Below, piece by piece: positions 43,971 through 54,156 of a stretch of 64,000 nucleotides of DNA. Both the position numbers and the translations under genes were made by a program. Each line of letters starts with the position of its first letter. Position 1 is the stretch's first letter. The DNA is from Viola odorata. Its lineage: Eukaryota; Streptophyta; Magnoliopsida; Malpighiales; Violaceae. Where the stretch lies: positions 568,001 through 632,000 of the forward strand of contig OY829540.1 in NCBI GenBank assembly GCA_963691705.1. Direction: 5' to 3'. The notes under the pieces are model-generated. The model ran no database searches. It was not told the origin of the DNA and saw only the letters and a list, made by a program, of their open reading frames with translations.

Positions 43971-44402
43971 CTATTCGCCATCGGACCAGGAGATGCCATA
44001 GCAGTAGACCACGTCATCATTGTCCTCATCCAAAAGCGATGGATCTTCGCCAGCGAAAGGGAAAGTTTCCTCAACCTTCTCTCCCACGCGAGTAGATGAT
44101 CGACCCGACTCCTCCTTGACAGACGGCGACACCGCTTTAACGGCTGAGCAGGCGGAAGGAGCCCTTGGCGATGACTCGTCAGGAGGGAAAGATGTTTCTC
44201 TCCCCTTCGAAGAGAAAGAAGCAAGAGAATCGAAGAATGACTTAGATGCCTTCGCAGCATCTTTCCTCCGCCTCTTGCGGCACCGTCGGCGAGCAGGTGG
44301 CCTCCAGGGAGGCGACGGAGGAGGATTATCCGAATCAGGAGAAGTCGGAGGAGTTGGTGGAGAATATCGGGCGAACGTATCTAAAAAATGAGAATCAGCC
44401 AT
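43971..44402 (-). CDS. RetY aORF2, intact
   Basis: 143 residues from MADSHFLDTF to YGISWSDGE. PPTPPTSPDSDNPPPSPPWRPP, then RRRCRKRRRKDAAK (basic, possible nuclear localisation signal), Ser-rich middle, acidic DEDNDDVVYCYG tail. A longer in-frame start at 44438 is less likely because MADSH is the start in RetX and RetW. TATA-like GCTATTTAAG at 44471-44480 on the minus strand. Open throughout. No family recognised; looks disordered, with a basic-to-acidic charge gradient. Confidence 0.65.
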   Translation of the reverse strand: MADSHFLDTFARYSPPTPPTSPDSDNPPPSPPWRPPARRRCRKRRRKDAAKASKSFFDSLASFSSKGRETSFPPDESSPRAPSACSAVKAVSPSVKEESGRSSTRVGEKVEETFPFAGEDPSLLDEDNDDVVYCYGISWSDGE

Positions 44403-44868
44403 GAGATCACAGAATGTTAATAAAGGAAAAAGCAACAAGGGGACGAAGAATAACGAAGGGGAAAAGATCCCTTAAATAGCAAGAAATTTGGGAAGAAAGG
44501 ATCTTTGATCTTCTAACCGGACTCTTGAAAGAAGACACGTGTACAGCCTGAAGTGCAGATATGAATTTACAGTCACTCCTGTTGAGATTTTCCTCTAATC
44601 GAGGAAAACCACAAAATCGCCCAATCAGTTGCCAGGACAACCGAGGCGTAGATTTAATGTTGAACAACCAATCAGAAAACCGCCTAGTGGCTGAACCGTT
44701 TTCAGTTGGGCTAAGAATATCTCCTAGAAAGACAAAGGGCGCATTAAAGAAGAAGAACAGTTGCAAAACGACGTACTAAAACCAGTTTATTTATTATGGC
44801 CTAGGGGCCGGAAAGTACATTTACATGCCAGGAAGAAAAGAGAAAAGGCCCAAAGGGAGCCATCGCTA

Positions 44869-45246
44869 TCAGGCATCAGAGCCAGCATCCTCAGGCACTT
44901 CGGGAAGGTCTCGCAGAGAATCCATGACCAGAATCAGATCATGGGAGGTGGCTCTCATTCCCTTCAGACAGCACCCCAGCATATCCTTGCGCTGCTGCAG
45001 CATGGCGATCACCACTTGAATCCGAGCGATGGAGGCAACCAGCTTTGACACGCTTTCCAGAGGGCTGAAATCCTCCAGAGATGTAGCTTCCATCCTGGAA
45101 TGAAGAGGGGTCAACATTACTTGCAGCTCCAGGATGTCCTCAGAGGTCTTGACCAACATGTTCTCCAGGAACCCGACATCCCCATCATTGAGGTTCTTGA
45201 GAGAATGGCCCTTGGAAAGGAGAAAATTCTTAGTCAAATTATCCAT
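44869..45246 (-). CDS. RetY aORF1, intact
   Basis: 125 residues, MDNLTKNFLLSKGHSLKN to EDAGSDA, uninterrupted. Differs from RetX at about a dozen positions, mostly conservative. TATA box at 45296-45302 and a poly(A) signal (AATAAATAAA, complement of 44786-44795) complete the unit. Same helix-rich pattern and conserved GCCLKGMR. Confidence 0.7.
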   Translation of the reverse strand: MDNLTKNFLLSKGHSLKNLNDGDVGFLENMLVKTSEDILELQVMLTPLHSRMEATSLEDFSPLESVSKLVASIARIQVVIAMLQQRKDMLGCCLKGMRATSHDLILVMDSLRDLPEVPEDAGSDA

Positions 45247-45295
45247 GATGAAAATTGCCAGAGATGAGGAGAACGTGGGTGGAGAAAGTTCCCCA

Positions 45296-45302
45296 ATTTA
45301 TA
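45296..45302 (-). promoter_or_regulatory. TATA box of RetY aORF1
   Basis: TATAAAT on the minus strand, 50 bp before the aORF1 ATG, in GGGGCCTATAAATTGGGG. Confidence 0.7.
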
Positions 45303-45484
45303 GGCCCCACGAGAGAGGCCTTGGAAAGAACAAAGAGGTCCTCAAAAGGCGAGCCGTCTCGTCACCCCTAAGGACTGATAAGCCTAAAGCGGAGTCAAAG
45401 GTTGATGCTCGTATGCCATCCGCGACATGAATGTTCGAAAGGATGCAAGATGAAATATGGAAAAAGGCCAAAAGGCACGATATC

Positions 45485-45655
45485 ACGGGTAGCCATTACG
45501 TAAAGCCATATGGTTACCGGTATCCACAGTGTAAGACCGCGTTGATGTCGCAGGTAGCCCTAGATGCGTAAAACCTCGTCGACATCACAGGCATCTGGTG
45601 GTATAAAGTCGCGCTAATCGTAGGCAGCTGATGGCGTAAAGCCGCGATGATATCG
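45485..45655 (+). repeat. RetY 3' minisatellite
   Basis: About five units of 32-38 bp, e.g. GATGGCGTAAAGCCGCGATG and ATGCGTAAAACCTCGTCGAC; more diverged from each other than in RetN. Confidence 0.75.
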
Positions 45656-46224
45656 TTGTTTCCTTAAAGCAAAAGAGGAAAATGGGGCCCGCGTGACCTC
45701 AAACCCCTGTAAGTACAAAGGTTTACTAACTTCTCTATAAACGCCTATCTCCTCCATGTGTTTGCAGTACACTTGAAAGGATGATGGACTCAGAATGAAT
45801 ACAAATCCATGACATGACCTGGTTGCCGTCCTTAGCGGTATCGCAAATGACCCATCAACAGCCCCTTCTACAGCAAGAATAAAGTTGAGACTCCGTAAGC
45901 CCTGACAAGAGGCCAAACAAACTAGCATCGCTGGGCAAAAGAAATGCCCTTATGATCACGAGTGTAATAGCAGCATCTCTCGTGGACCTCTTACCGCCTC
46001 AGAAAAGCAGGTCTCTGGATAAGAATGGCGGACGGAATTCGTTTGTTCACTGGAAAGCTTCAGAACTAAGTTCCAGCTCATCACTCAACGCGGTTGACGT
46101 CGAGCAGACAGAGAAACTTAGAGATCCTGCAGACATATCGCCCCCCGAAAGAACAAGTTTCATCTAAGATTTCAGATATGGACAGCCCTTGGTAAACACT
46201 CGGGCTCGTTTTCAGTTGGGCTTA

Positions 46225-46744
46225 TGATAACAATCAAGACAGCCCTAACGGTGCTACCACACTTGCGGCTCCCACCAGGACGATTTCCCATAAGACCCGT
46301 AAGATATCTTCATATCGCCCGAGAATCAGAGAAGAATTCCTAGGATGGTCGACATCAGCGGGGGGGACTCACGCGACTCTATACGCACGACACCATCCCA
46401 TCCTAGGGACCCATGAGCTTATCGCTCCCGGTAGCACGTATGATATCGCTTATGACGTCATCTGTCGGTATCGCTTGTGACGTCACCATCAGACATCGCC
46501 TTGATTGTTATCGCCAGGTATCGCCGAACAGGCCTATAAATACCCCCACTTTTCCAATCTAAAGGTAAGATCGAGATCACTGAGATAAACCTCTGCTATT
46601 TTTGAAACCCGAACTGACTTAAGCATCGGAGTGTCTACGCCGGAGCCCCCCCTCCGGCGCTTTGCAGGTACATCCGACATCGACCGCCACCGTTCCGATT
46701 AGGCACGACTCCAAGTCTTACAAGATCAACATAGAATCTTATCA
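46225..46744 (+). repeat. RetY 3' LTR (alpha subfamily)
   Basis: 520 bp, TGATAACAATCAAGAC to GAATCTTATCA. GGTCGACATCAGC then 7 G (46360-46366); TGACGTCA twice (46453-46460, 46478-46485); TATA box TATAAATA at 46535-46542; stem-loop CGCCGGAG...CTCCGGCG (about 46637-46660). Pre-LTR motif GCTCGTTTTCAGTTGGGCTTA directly before. No primer site follows; the next base belongs to RetZ gag. Confidence 0.85.
46453..46485 (+). promoter_or_regulatory. Paired TGACGTCA palindromes in LTR promoter
   Basis: Two perfect 8-bp palindromes of the C-box type bound by plant bZIP factors, 25 bp apart and 50-90 bp upstream of the TATA box. The same word occurs in RetB (11193) and twice in RetW (60922, 60947). Confidence 0.5.
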
Positions 46745-49700
46745 CATTGGCCCCCATCAGCGTCCCGCCGCTCGCGCGTGGACCTGCTGAACATTCTGGA
46801 CAATACAGGTGAGGAATCTCTATCCCTGAAGTAGCTCGCCGATGTGATGAGTACAGAGAACATTGGGATGATCGACGGGGGGATATATTGAGAGAGCCAT
46901 CTCCTAGATACAGTGAAAGATCTAGCAGCAGAGGTCGACGAGCTCGAACTCCAAGAAGCCGCAGCCGATCTCCCAGGCGGCATCAGGAATATGACCCTCA
47001 GAATCCCAGATATGACGTTGAAATTCCACACCCGCATCAGCCTCGTGGGGTCCCTGATATTAACGTTGGCCATCCGTTCGGTTACCGTGTCAGGCACCAT
47101 AGAGTCCATCGACACGTGAAACTCCCAGCAGAATCATATGATGGCACGAAAGATCCCATTTCTCACCTCAATAAGGTGAAAGATTTTGTGCAGTTCCAAA
47201 CGCGCAGTGACGCAGCATTGTGTCAGATCTTCGTGATGACGCTGTCAGGCGTGGCACGTCTCTGGTTCGAGGGACTCCTGTCCGGATCTATTGATAATTT
47301 TTCTCAACTGGAAGAAAAATTTAAAAGTCGGTTTAGCACGACTATTCCTATCAGGAAGTCAGCAGCTGCACTATTCGATATCCATCGAAAGCCGCAGGAA
47401 TCGTTGAACGACTTTTTAGGTCGATTTGATCTTGAAATGTCCCTAACGCCAGGGGTCACTATTGATTTTGCGGTTGAGGCCCTAAAACGCAACTGCCGAT
47501 ACGGAAAATTGAGAGACACGCTAACGGTGGACCCACCGATGACCCTGGATGCGCTGAGGCTGAAAGCGCATAATTATGCGAGAATGGAAGAGGAGGAAAA
47601 TAGAGAATGGATCCAAGACATGCCAACGGACCCATATGTGGCCCCTAACGCCCCGCATAACAGTGTCCCTGACGAACGACCCACTGATGATCACGGGCAA
47701 CGAAAGGAGCATACTGTCAAGGCCTCTAACCGGCAGAGAGGCAATTTCTAGAAAGGAAGACCCGGAGGGTCCCCCTCTCGGAAACAAGCGGATCCGCCAA
47801 AAGGCCGGATATATGATCCTGACCTTCCATCTCTTATACTCCCAATGGCTGAAATCCTAGCGATAGTCCAACAGTGAAATCTGCCCATTAGATATCCGAC
47901 TCCTATGAAGCCAGGAGTGATCATGGGAGGAAGGGAAAACACATATTGCAAGTTCCACAAGGTCAAGGGATATTCGACAGATGTATGCAGAGAACTAAAA
48001 TTGGCCATAGAGCGATTGGTCGATGAGGGCTACCTAGGAGAATTTGCCACTAAGGCAAGAGAGGAGGCCAGGAATAACCCAACGGGAATGACAACTGATC
48101 AGAGGCAAGCACCTTCACGCGCCACGGGGGCTAACGCAATTCCCCTTGGACAAAATAGGGAAGCTCTCGTTGTTCATAGCGATCAGATGCCTATGATTAA
48201 TATTATTGCAGGGGGGACACCCTACTTCGAGGAGGCCATACCACAAACGCCCAGTCCTGGGGAAAAGCGCAAGCGAGAAAGCGCCCAGGTAAAAATTGAG
48301 GCGATAAACGCCTTAGATAGAATGATATTGTCCTTCTCAGAAGAAGACGAAAAGGGCATTGTTTTCCCACACAACGACGCGTTGGTAGTCACACCTGTCA
48401 TAGGAAGTCACGGGGTGAGAAGAACCCTTGTTGACAACGGGGGCGCAGTAAATCTATTTTTGCTGGAAGCATATAACTTGATGAAACGCCCTGATGGGGA
48501 GCTAGCGCCATGCGTAAGGCCAATTGTCGGGATTGATGGCGTACCGATACCGGTAGCCGAAATAACATCCTTGCCAGTATACTTCCGAGAAGACACATCC
48601 AAGCGCTCAGAAGAGCTATTATTCCTGGTTGTAGACCTAATGTTACCATACAACGCTATACTGGGACGACCGTTCCTCAATCATTTCGGGGTAGCGATAT
48701 CCCAAAAACACCTGCGAATGAAATACCCCTCATGGGACGGAGTGGTCTCAATCAAAGGAGACCAGAAACTGGCAGCCGAATGTTATTTGGTCATGACTCA
48801 GAGGAGTTATGACCGCTACGTTTGCGTGGCAGACGATCCTTTTGACGATAAAGAAGAAAAACGCACTCAGCCACTAGATCAGATGATGTCAATACCTATC
48901 GCTGAGGACAATGAGGCAAATCTCTTAGTCAGTGAGAAACTGAGCCCTGAAGAGAGCGTGCAACTAACCCAACTATTAAGAAAATGCATGGGAGAATTCG
49001 CATGGAAACCAGCGGACATGCTTGGAATCTCGCGAGAAGTCGCGGAGCATCGACTAAACGTCAGCCCTGAGGCCAAACCGATTCAGCAGAAACGACGCGC
49101 CTTTTCATCAGAAAAAGTGGTGGCTATCGAGAAGGAGTTACTGAAGCTCATGGACGCGGGGTTCATTCGAGAAGTTCAGTACCCAACTTGGCTAGCTAAC
49201 CCGGTGCTAGTTCCAAAGCCTAACAGAGATTGGCGCATGTGCATCGATTTCACTGACCTAAATAATGCTTGTCCCAAAGATTGCTATCCCCTTCCTCGAA
49301 TTGACCAGCTGGTCGACCAAACTACGGGGTACGCTTATTTAAGCTCTCTGGATGCCAACTCCGGGTATCACCAAATCCCAATGGCCGCAGAAGATGAAGA
49401 AAAAACTGCCTTCATCACCCCTAGGGCCACATATTGCTACACCGCAATGCCGTTTGGGCTGAAGAATGTCGGGGCAACATTTCAGCGCATGGCGAATAAG
49501 ATTTTCGAAAAACAAATAGGGAAAAATGTAGAGGCCTACGTGGACGATATTCTGATTAAAAGTCGAAGCTTCGGAGACCATCTGGCCGATTTGGAAGAAG
49601 TTTTCAATGTGATGAAAAAATACAGGATGAAGTTGAACCAGCGAAAGTGTATGTTCGCGTTCCAAACGGGAAAATTCTTAGGCCACGTGGTCAGCCGAAA

Positions 49701-52176
49701 AGGTATTCATCCCAACCCTTCAAAGGTAAAGGCCATTCAGGATATGATATCCCCGCGAACCGTCAAGGAAATACAAAAGCTCACTGGCCGCATCATCGCG
49801 TTAGGACGGTTCATATCTAAGCAAGGAGAGAGATGTCTCCCCTTTTTCAAAGTCATTCGAAATAAGGCCCCATTTGGGTGGACAGAGGAATGTGAAAACG
49901 CATTTGCAGGACTGAAAGCCTACTTGTCATCCGATCTAGTGCTAACGAGGCCTGAGTTTGGCGATGAGCTATACCTATACCTGGGAGTAGCTGACGAGGT
50001 AGTCAGCGCCGTCCTCGTATGAAGTGAAGGGCATGTACACCGCCCTGTATTTTTCGTGAGTCACATATTAAAAGACGCGGAGCTACGATACTCCCGCATC
50101 GAGAAGATAGCGCTTGCTCTAATACAGGCAACGCGAAAGATGGATCGATACTTCCAGGCCCACCCCGTTACCGTTCTAACTGATCAGCCGCTGAGAATTT
50201 TTTTTAGAAAGCCTGAGTCCTCAGGGAGAATGTTGATTTGGGCAATCGAGCTCGAACAATACGGGCTGCAATACAAAGCCAGGCCGGCAATAAAAGCCCA
50301 GGCGTTAGCTGACTTCATAGCGGAGTGCACATTCACCAAGGAGATGTCGGAAAAACTGTCAGAGGAAGAACCAGGAAACTCATGCCTACCGTTCCCGGAA
50401 ACGCACGCAGACTCATGGGTTATCAACGTAGACGGCGCAAAAAATCAAGAGCTAGCAGGAGCAGGCGTTTTCCTGGTGGGGCCAAACGGCATGGAAATGC
50501 AATATGCCATTAGAATCCTGCAGCCGTTATCCAACAACGCCGCTGAATATGAAGCGTTGCTGGCAGGACTCAGAATTGGAAACACCTTCTCCGTCGAAGC
50601 CTCTACCGTGGCGGAGGAGCAATACGGCTTGCGCCTAAAGATACGAGGAGACTCTAAATTGATAATGGATCAAGTCCTTGGAAACTCCCAAGCCCGAGAA
50701 CCCGTCATGATTCAATACTTGGCCAAAGTAAAGCATGAGCTGTCGGAGATGCAGAAAAAAGGCACTCGGGTCATCTTCGAGCACATCCCTAGAGAAAGTA
50801 ACGAAGAGGCTGATAGCCTCGCCAAGATGGCAACCAACGCAGACGCCTCCATACCCAACGAGGTACATTACAAGGAGCTATCCATACCCTCTTTCATGGA
50901 GGAGCAAGCATCGTTGTGCGTGGAAGAAATAGAAAGTGACTGGAGGATCCCAGTGGTAGAATATCTGAAGCATGATAGGCTACCAGATGAAAGTGCGGAA
51001 AGAAGAAAAATCCTAAAACGGGCGGCACGATGTACATATTACAATGGAGAGTTAATACGGAGGTGCTTCTCCCACCCAGCCGCTAAATGCATAACGGAAC
51101 AAGAAGGCCTGCATGTGCTAAGAGAAATTCACGAAGGGATATGCGGCATGCACATCGCGAGCGATACTCTGGCAGCTCAAGTCTTTCGGTCGGGATTCTA
51201 CTGGCCCACCATACGAAGAGATTGCCATAACTTCGTGAAAACCTGTCAGAAATGTCAGGAATACGCTAAGATCCCTCGAAAATCGGCCACGCCAATCTCA
51301 GAAATAACTGCTCCATGCCCGTTTGCCAAATGGGGCATTGACATATTAGGCCCGTTTCCAATGGCTAGATCTCAGCTAAAATTCGTGGTCATGGCGGTAG
51401 ACTACTTCACAAAATGGGCCGAAGCCGAGGCGTTAGCTACCATCACCACTGAAAAAATTTGGCATTTTTTCAAACACCAAGTCATCATGCGATTCGGGGT
51501 CCCGCGCATACTGGTTAGCGACAATGGAGCACAGTTCACAAGCCAATTCTTCAGGGATCAGTGTGCGGAATTCCAGATCGAACAAAGGTTCTCTTCCGTG
51601 GCACACCCTCAAACCAATGGCCAGGCAGAGGTAACCAACCGCAGCATCCTTAGTGGCATCAAAAGAAACCTGGAATGTTCCAAAAAGAAATGGCCAGATG
51701 AACTGCCATACGTACTATGGGCCTATCGCATGACTGTCAAGACCGGCACTGGAGAGACCCCATTTGCGTTAGCATTTGGAACCGAAGTTGTCACACCGGT
51801 TGAGATCGGAATGATGAGCCTTCGGGTGGCTCATTTCAGAGAAGAAAACAACGAGGAAAGGTTACGTGCTAACCTTGACGCCCTACCAGAAACACATGAG
51901 GAAACACTGCTGAAAACTCTGCACTACAAAAGAAAAATGGCGCAATACCACAACCGGCAAGTGAGAGAGCGATTGCTCAAAGCTGGGGATTTAGTGCTCA
52001 GAGATAGACGAGCGGCAGGGCAGCGCATGGGCAAACTCAGCCCAAACTGGGACGGACCGTATCGCGTCACCCGTATTGTGGGAAGAGGAGCTTACCACTT
52101 GGAAATGCTCGATGGAATGCCCCTACAGAACTCGTGGAATATAGCCCAGCTGAAGCTATACCACACCAGGAACTAG
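46745..52176 (+). pseudogene. gag-pol: RetZ gag-pol polyprotein, three stops
   Basis: One frame from about 46888 to 52176 with only three stops: TAG 47749-47751, TGA 47875-47877 (Trp) and TGA 50020-50022 (Arg in RetA). Order: Arg/Ser-rich segment; gag core (VKLPAESYDGTKDPISHL, LWFEGLL, LNDFLGRFDLEMS); a CKFHKVKGYSTDVC zinc-knuckle-like motif at about 47950; protease LVDNGGAVNL (about 48430); RT with LVPKPNRDWRMCIDFTDLN and YVDD (49537-49548); gypsy RNase H (about 50060-50310); second RNase H VINVDGAKNQELAGAG (about 50420-50830); integrase zinc finger, DDE residues in GIDILGPF, VSDNGAQF and GQAEVTN; C-terminal GPYRVTRIVGRGAYHLE. The best preserved pol in the window. Confidence 0.92.
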
Positions 52177-52273
52177 CTCACCCTATCTGGTAACATCAAT
52201 ACTATTCTAACAAGATATATCTTTCTGTGCGTTTGTTGTTGAATAAAATGCAGATAATAAAGCATGCCAGGAG

Positions 52274-52871
52274 TGACAATCCACCTAAGGAAAAGGGTAT
52301 TTCCGTCTATTGCCCTGAACTGAAAGAAGAAATCACTATTCCCACCGTCGCGGTGGATAGAGGGCCACCGCCTACCCCAGAGGTTGATGCCACGAGGGCA
52401 AAACAGTGCTCAGGAGTCTCCCCAAACAAACCTTCTAGATGGCTCGAGGAGTTGTCTCATTCTGAGGAATACCACGCGTCAGGGAGACCACTCAGTCGCT
52501 GCCCTATCGTGGTAGCATTTATCCCATGGCTACCGCCACGGTAACATATCATCCGAGGGGCGAACCACGATCCCTAACGTTAGGGATAACTCTCTAGCTA
52601 TTCCCAAACGCGGAAATGCTCAATTCTTCTATATATATACCTTCCCCTCAAAGGAGGCAGGTAAGCTTAATCTGACTGGCCCAAGCTATGCCAAATTCAG
52701 TACACATACTGACTTAAGCATCGGAGTGTTTCCGCCGGAGACCCCCTCCGGCGTATTGCAGGTACCGCGGACCGTCGTGAACACTGATCTGAGGGGAGCC
52801 GTTCCGCCATACCTCCTTCGGCAGAAAACAGAATCTTATCACCTCCTTCGGCAGAAAACAAAATCTTATCA
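52274..52871 (+). repeat. RetZ 3' LTR (beta subfamily)
   Basis: 598 bp from TGACAATCCACC, where TGATAACAATTC is expected, to AATCTTATCA. It resembles RetA 9147-9718 over its length (TATA region near 52630, GCATCGGAGTGTTTCCGCCGGAG stem-loop near 52720). The last 30 bp are duplicated (52812-52841 and 52842-52871), so the true end could be either copy. No primer site follows. Confidence 0.75.
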
Positions 52872-53722
52872 CTAGCTCTCCGATTCATTCTTTTATTCCT
52901 GATGTGATCTTACCGGCTTCAAATCCGATTGCTCCTCCTAACCCTCCCCCACAGAAACCTCAGCCTGTGTTTCTTTCTTCGATTTCGGGCATTGGTGATT
53001 CCGCAGAAAGTTGTTCTCCTCCTTATATCGCCAATCTTTCCCTTCAAGGCCCCACCACACATCAGCTGGACTTGTCTTCCCTTGGTACCGACGACCTTCG
53101 CGCTTTAGGGATATCAGACCCGCTATCGCGAGAAGAGCCAGTGGGCCCAATAGTGGGGCAAATGTTTACTTCTTCGAAGAACAAAGAAGAGTTCCTGCGG
53201 CATCCTCCTGAAGTACGGCATTCACGCCTTCTGACTGACATGCTGGCCAGTTTCCGTGAGTTAAATTACTTTTTTGAAGATCAGCGTAACAAGGTTCGGC
53301 CTTCTCTTGATTTGAAGGCAGAGCTACACGCTGCCTTAGGGAAGGTAACGGAGCTGTCGCAGCTTCAGGAGCGAAACTGGGCAAAGTTGGAAGACTGTCG
53401 TGCTGAGCTTGCTCGAGAAAAATCAAAAGGGAAGGCTAAGATAGAGCTTCTGGAGGCGGAATTGGTGGTGGCTGACAAAAAGAATATCTTCCTTCGCGAA
53501 GAGATAGCGTCTCGTGATGCGGATTTGGCCAAAGTACCTTCAAGGATAGCCTGGTGTAAGATCAAGACCATGGAAATTTGTATTGCTGAATTTATGAGTC
53601 TCCATCGCCAGGGAACCGTTAATTCGTCAGTGTTGGCCGATTACGCTTCCAAGAGGATGAAGTCTCTGGGCGAAGTTGAGGGAGATCTTCCTTCTAGGAA
53701 TGGCGACCGCGAGGGCCCATGA
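52872..53722 (+). pseudogene. RetX aORF3, C-terminal half
   Basis: From SPIHSFIPD to REGP at 53722. It matches RetY aORF3 exon 2: PQKPQPVFLSSISGIGDSAESCSPPYIANLSLQGP, GPIVGQMFTSSKNKEEFLRHPP, coiled coil LQERNWAKLEDCRAELAREKSKGKAKIELLEAELV, SLHRQGTVNSSVLADYASKRMK. No stop in the retained part, and the Trp lost in RetY (41467) is present. The first half, with the transposon-type domain, is missing at the RetZ boundary. Confidence 0.75.
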
Positions 53723-53991
53723 TTAATCGAGGCTGTTCCAAGAGATGGTACCTGCTTTTCAGAGCATTTAATGCTTGCTATCCTTTCATTTAGAAAAGTC
53801 GTGATTGTGCAGGCACACGTGTCCATTTCTTCTGGCGCTATGGGCTAGCATGCTTGAGAACTTTACCTGGATCGAGGCGTTGTAGCGCTTTTCTAGAATT
53901 GCACTCATTGCCTGAGTCTGTTTCTCATGTCGCTTCCACGCAACGACTGTGGCATCCACCGTTTCGTTCGACTACTAGGGTTATAAAACCC

Positions 53992-53998
53992 AATATTT
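53992..53998 (+). promoter_or_regulatory. TATA box of RetX aORF4
   Basis: TATAAAA in ACTAGGGTTATAAAACCC, 159 bp before the aORF4 ATG; the same word precedes RetY aORF4 (40827-40833). Confidence 0.6.
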
Positions 53999-54156
53999 AT
54001 TCTTTTCCTTTTCTTTTATCATCCCACTTTCTCATATTTTCTTTTAGCCGTCTTGTTTTCTCCCCACTATTCAGGGCTCTTCAAAGTGCTTTCTTTCTAA
54101 AGGTATTTCCTTTTTCCTCCATCGTCCTCTTCATCTTTTATTTCTTTAATTCTGCC

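Larger units (their letters stand above)
39058..46744 (+). mobile_element. RetY: 3' part of a Retand-like element (plus)
   Basis: From left: part of aORF4, aORF3, aORF2 and aORF1 (all minus strand), minisatellite, pre-LTR motif, 3' LTR. No pol remains. With the RetX 3' segment it forms a large inverted arrangement: LTR, minisatellite, aORF1 and aORF2 at 36286-39057 mirror 46744-43971. RetY ends against the interior of RetZ gag (46745), so it is either inserted into RetZ or joined to it by recombination. Confidence 0.7.
46745..52871 (+). mobile_element. RetZ: Retand-like gag-pol with 3' LTR
   Basis: Gag lacking its N-terminus, a full pol, a 97-bp tail and a beta-type LTR. The 5' LTR and leader are lost at the RetY junction (46744/46745). 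No antisense cassette follows pol, unlike RetA and RetX. The right end abuts the middle of RetX aORF3 (52872, CTAGC), so RetZ probably inserted into RetX. Confidence 0.75.

Noticed and set aside
48398..48680. Minus-strand open frames across RetZ gag-pol
   Set aside because: They are shadows of the well-supported plus-strand polyprotein, with no motif or conservation of their own.
46225..52871. A single complete element with LTRs at 46225 and 52274
   Set aside because: The two LTRs belong to different subfamilies, no primer site follows 46744, and the gag N-terminus is missing, so the left LTR belongs to RetY.
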